Source: Geodermatophilaceae bacterium NBWT11 (lineage in GTDB: Bacteria; Actinomycetota; Actinomycetes; Mycobacteriales; Geodermatophilaceae). Taken from it: a stretch of 64,000 nt of DNA. The stretch spans positions 930,001 to 994,000 of the forward strand of contig CP043652.1 of the NCBI GenBank assembly GCA_014218215.1. The letters are read 5' to 3'. The translations under genes were made by a program, and so were the position numbers. Shown here one piece after another: positions 62,334 to 64,000 of the stretch; position 1 is the first letter of the stretch; every line of letters starts with the position of its first letter. Below the pieces are notes generated by a model, which had not been told where the DNA came from, did no database searches, and saw only the letters and a program-made list of their open reading frames with translations.

Positions 62334-63919
62334 CGGGCCACCCCCGGACGACGGACGACGGCCGGGCGCAGCGGGAGGGGCGAACCGGTGAGCTCTGTGT
62401 CCGGGGACAGCGGGAGGGTCAACCGGAACTGGGCACCCTGGTCGGGCTGGCCCCAGACCTGCAGCCAGCCACCGTGCAGCCGGGCGTCCTCCAGGCTGAT
62501 CGACAGACCCAGGCCCGAGCCGCCGACGGTGCGCACCCGGGCCGGGTCGGCCCGCCAGAACCGGTCGAACACGTGCTGGGCGTCCTCGGAGGACAGCCCC
62601 ACGCCGTGGTCGCGCACGGTGATGGCCGCGGCTGTGCGGTTCGCGGCCAGCGTGAGCTCCACCGGCCGTCCGGCCCCGTGCTCGATGGCGTTGCCGACCA
62701 GGTTGCGCAGCACCCGCTGCACCCGGCGGGCGTCGACGTCGGCGATCACGGCGCGGTCGGGGGTGCGGACGTCGAGCCGGCAGCCGTGCCGCTCCGCGAG
62801 GGTCTCCATCCCGGAGACGACCCGGTGCAGCAGCGGGGCGAGGTCGGTGGGTTCGGGCTCGAGCACCGCGACCCCGGCGTCGTAGCGGCCCATCTCCAGC
62901 AGGTCCGACAGCAGGAGCTCGAACCGGTTGACCTCGGCGTAGAGCAGCTCGGCGGAGCGGGCGACGGCCGGGTCGAAGTCGGTGCGCGACTCGTAGAGCA
63001 CCTCGGCGGCCATCTGCACGGTGGTCAGCGGGGTGCGCAGCTCGTGCGAGACGTCGGAGGTGAACCGCTGCTGCAGCTGGGACAGGCCCTCGAGCTGGGT
63101 GATCTGCTTCTGCAGGCTGTCGGCCATGGCGTTGAAGCTGCTGGCCAACCGGGCCAGGTCGTCCTCCCCGCTGACCGCCAGCCGTTCCTCCAGCTGCCCC
63201 TCGGCGAGCTTCTGCGCCCCCCGCGCGGCACGGCGCACCGGGTCGACCACCAGGCGGGTGACCAGCACCCCGATGCCGACGACGAAGAGGGTCAGCGCGA
63301 TCCCGCTGATCACCACCGTGCTGCGGATGAGGGACAGGGACTCCTGCTCCTGGTCCAGCGGGAAGGCGTAGTAGAGGTCGACCTGCTCCCCGCCCTGGCC
63401 GTCGATGGGCACCGGGGCGCCGACCAGCAGCGTCGGTGCCGGTTGCTGACCGGCGTCGGGCATCTCGGCGTACTGGTAGTTCTGCGACCCGGCGTCCACG
63501 GCGCTGACCAGGGCCGGGGGCAGCGCGGGGTAGAGGAACTGCCGGCTGGCCGCGGGGCGGGCGGTGTCGCCGGTCCGGTAGACCATGACGACGTCGAAGT
63601 TGCCGGCCTCGCCGTTGCGGCTCTGCAGCTCCCGCACGGTGCGGTCCAGGGTGGACCGGACACTCGCACCGTCGCCGGTGACGATCCCGGAGACCTGCGA
63701 CTGGGCGTAGGACACCCCGGCCTGCATCTGGTCGATGGCGGCGTTCCGCTTGACCTGCAGCAGCTGGTCGCTGATCTGCCGGAACAGCACGAAGCTCACG
63801 ATGACGACGACGATGCCGGCGACCAGCATGGTGATCGCCCCGATCCGGAACTGCAGCTGCGACCGCCAGGCGCGCCACAGGGCCCGGGCCCACCGCTGGG
63901 CCGTGGCCCTCGGGTTCAC
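62330..63919 (-). CDS. mtrB: MtrB sensor histidine kinase
   Basis: A 529-residue histidine kinase: first transmembrane helix (IGAITMLVAGIVVVIVSFVLF, about 27-47), extracytoplasmic sensor domain, second helix (STVVISGIALTLFVVGIGVLV), HAMP, HisKA with the phospho-acceptor in FTSDVSHELRTPLTT (about residue 300), N-box LRNLVGNAIEHG and G-box DHGVGLSSED. MtrAB controls cell-wall metabolism and division genes in actinobacteria. GTG 63919 lies seven bases after the mtrA stop. Confidence 0.96.
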   Translation of the reverse strand: MNPRATAQRWARALWRAWRSQLQFRIGAITMLVAGIVVVIVSFVLFRQISDQLLQVKRNAAIDQMQAGVSYAQSQVSGIVTGDGASVRSTLDRTVRELQSRNGEAGNFDVVMVYRTGDTARPAASRQFLYPALPPALVSAVDAGSQNYQYAEMPDAGQQPAPTLLVGAPVPIDGQGGEQVDLYYAFPLDQEQESLSLIRSTVVISGIALTLFVVGIGVLVTRLVVDPVRRAARGAQKLAEGQLEERLAVSGEDDLARLASSFNAMADSLQKQITQLEGLSQLQQRFTSDVSHELRTPLTTVQMAAEVLYESRTDFDPAVARSAELLYAEVNRFELLLSDLLEMGRYDAGVAVLEPEPTDLAPLLHRVVSGMETLAERHGCRLDVRTPDRAVIADVDARRVQRVLRNLVGNAIEHGAGRPVELTLAANRTAAAITVRDHGVGLSSEDAQHVFDRFWRADPARVRTVGGSGLGLSISLEDARLHGGWLQVWGQPDQGAQFRLTLPLSPDTELTGSPLPLRPAVVRRPGVAR

Positions 63920-63926
63920 CGGCAGG

Positions 63927-64000
63927 TCACGGCGGACCGGCCTTGTAGCCGACGCCGCGCACGGTGAGCACCACCTCGGGCCGCTCGGGGTCGCGCTCGA
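63927..64000 (-). CDS. mtrA: MtrA response regulator, C-terminal end only
   Basis: The last 23 codons of a gene that continues past the right edge: ERDPERPEVVLTVRGVGYKAGPP, the end of an OmpR-type winged helix (the VRGVGYK wing strand). The order mtrA-mtrB-lpqB and the close spacing identify it as mtrA. Confidence 0.93.
   Translation of the reverse strand, partial: ERDPERPEVVLTVRGVGYKAGPP

Overview
The window is very GC-rich, densely coded DNA from an actinomycete. GTG starts, ATGA/GTGA-type gene overlaps, WhiB7, mycoredoxin, AdnAB, MoeZ, LpqB-MtrB-MtrA and F420-type oxidoreductases all point there. From remembered gene neighbourhoods the order follows Mycobacterium tuberculosis Rv3195-Rv3212 and then Rv3235-Rv3246. 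Composition and accessory genes suggest a Geodermatophilaceae-like genus (Blastococcus, Geodermatophilus or Modestobacter); that placement is inference. No rRNA, tRNA, insertion sequence, prophage or CRISPR array was seen. LAYOUT. 1-5.9 kb: zinc-metalloprotease tail, YgjP-type peptidase, a degenerate E1/ThiF-like protein, an ABC1 kinase, small proteins and whiB7. A complete whiB7 leader lies upstream of whiB7: an AT-rich WhiB7-type promoter, a 71-codon upstream ORF and competing hairpins. 5.9-18.3 kb: uvrD2, mrx1, an ANTAR protein, a kinase-like relic, then a long minus-strand run (M20 peptidase, Ser/Thr kinase, DUF2510 protein, two M16 peptidase subunits, NudC) and an epoxide-hydrolase-like enzyme. 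18.3-26.3 kb: a repair operon (surface protein, alkyltransferase-like protein, adnA, adnB). 26.4-32.8 kb: DinB-like protein, moeZ, glyoxalase-fold protein, DUF3152 protein, hydrolase, TetR regulator, DUF3107, ferritin-like protein. 33-43.7 kb: RhlE helicase with a long leader, beta-propeller protein, hydrolase, MpaB-like oxygenase, a RecB-type nuclease/PHP/PH-domain run, DUF6758, Nudix, MaoC, and an HTTM membrane enzyme with a small partner. 43.7-48.2 kb: an orphan type VII secretion-like pair (WXG100 protein and FHA-FtsK/EssC ATPase). 48.2-54.7 kb: DUF6912, WS/DGAT-like protein, a CpaE-like/SAF pair, HTH protein, LysM membrane protein, Rv3235-like protein. 54.7-64 kb: secA, SDR, F420-type PPOX protein, hpf, comF, lpqB, mtrB and the end of mtrA. 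The genes combine core functions (protein export, ribosome hibernation, cell-wall signalling by MtrAB-LpqB, double-strand-break resection by AdnAB) with redox and antibiotic stress responses (WhiB7, Mrx1). Two cautions apply. Four genes (kinase, DUF3152, Nudix, FHA-FtsK), and possibly a fifth, are each interrupted by one single-base indel, mostly in short homopolymers, which looks more like sequence error than decay. Second, a 64-65 bp hairpin repeat occurs three times, with a compensatory base change in one copy.
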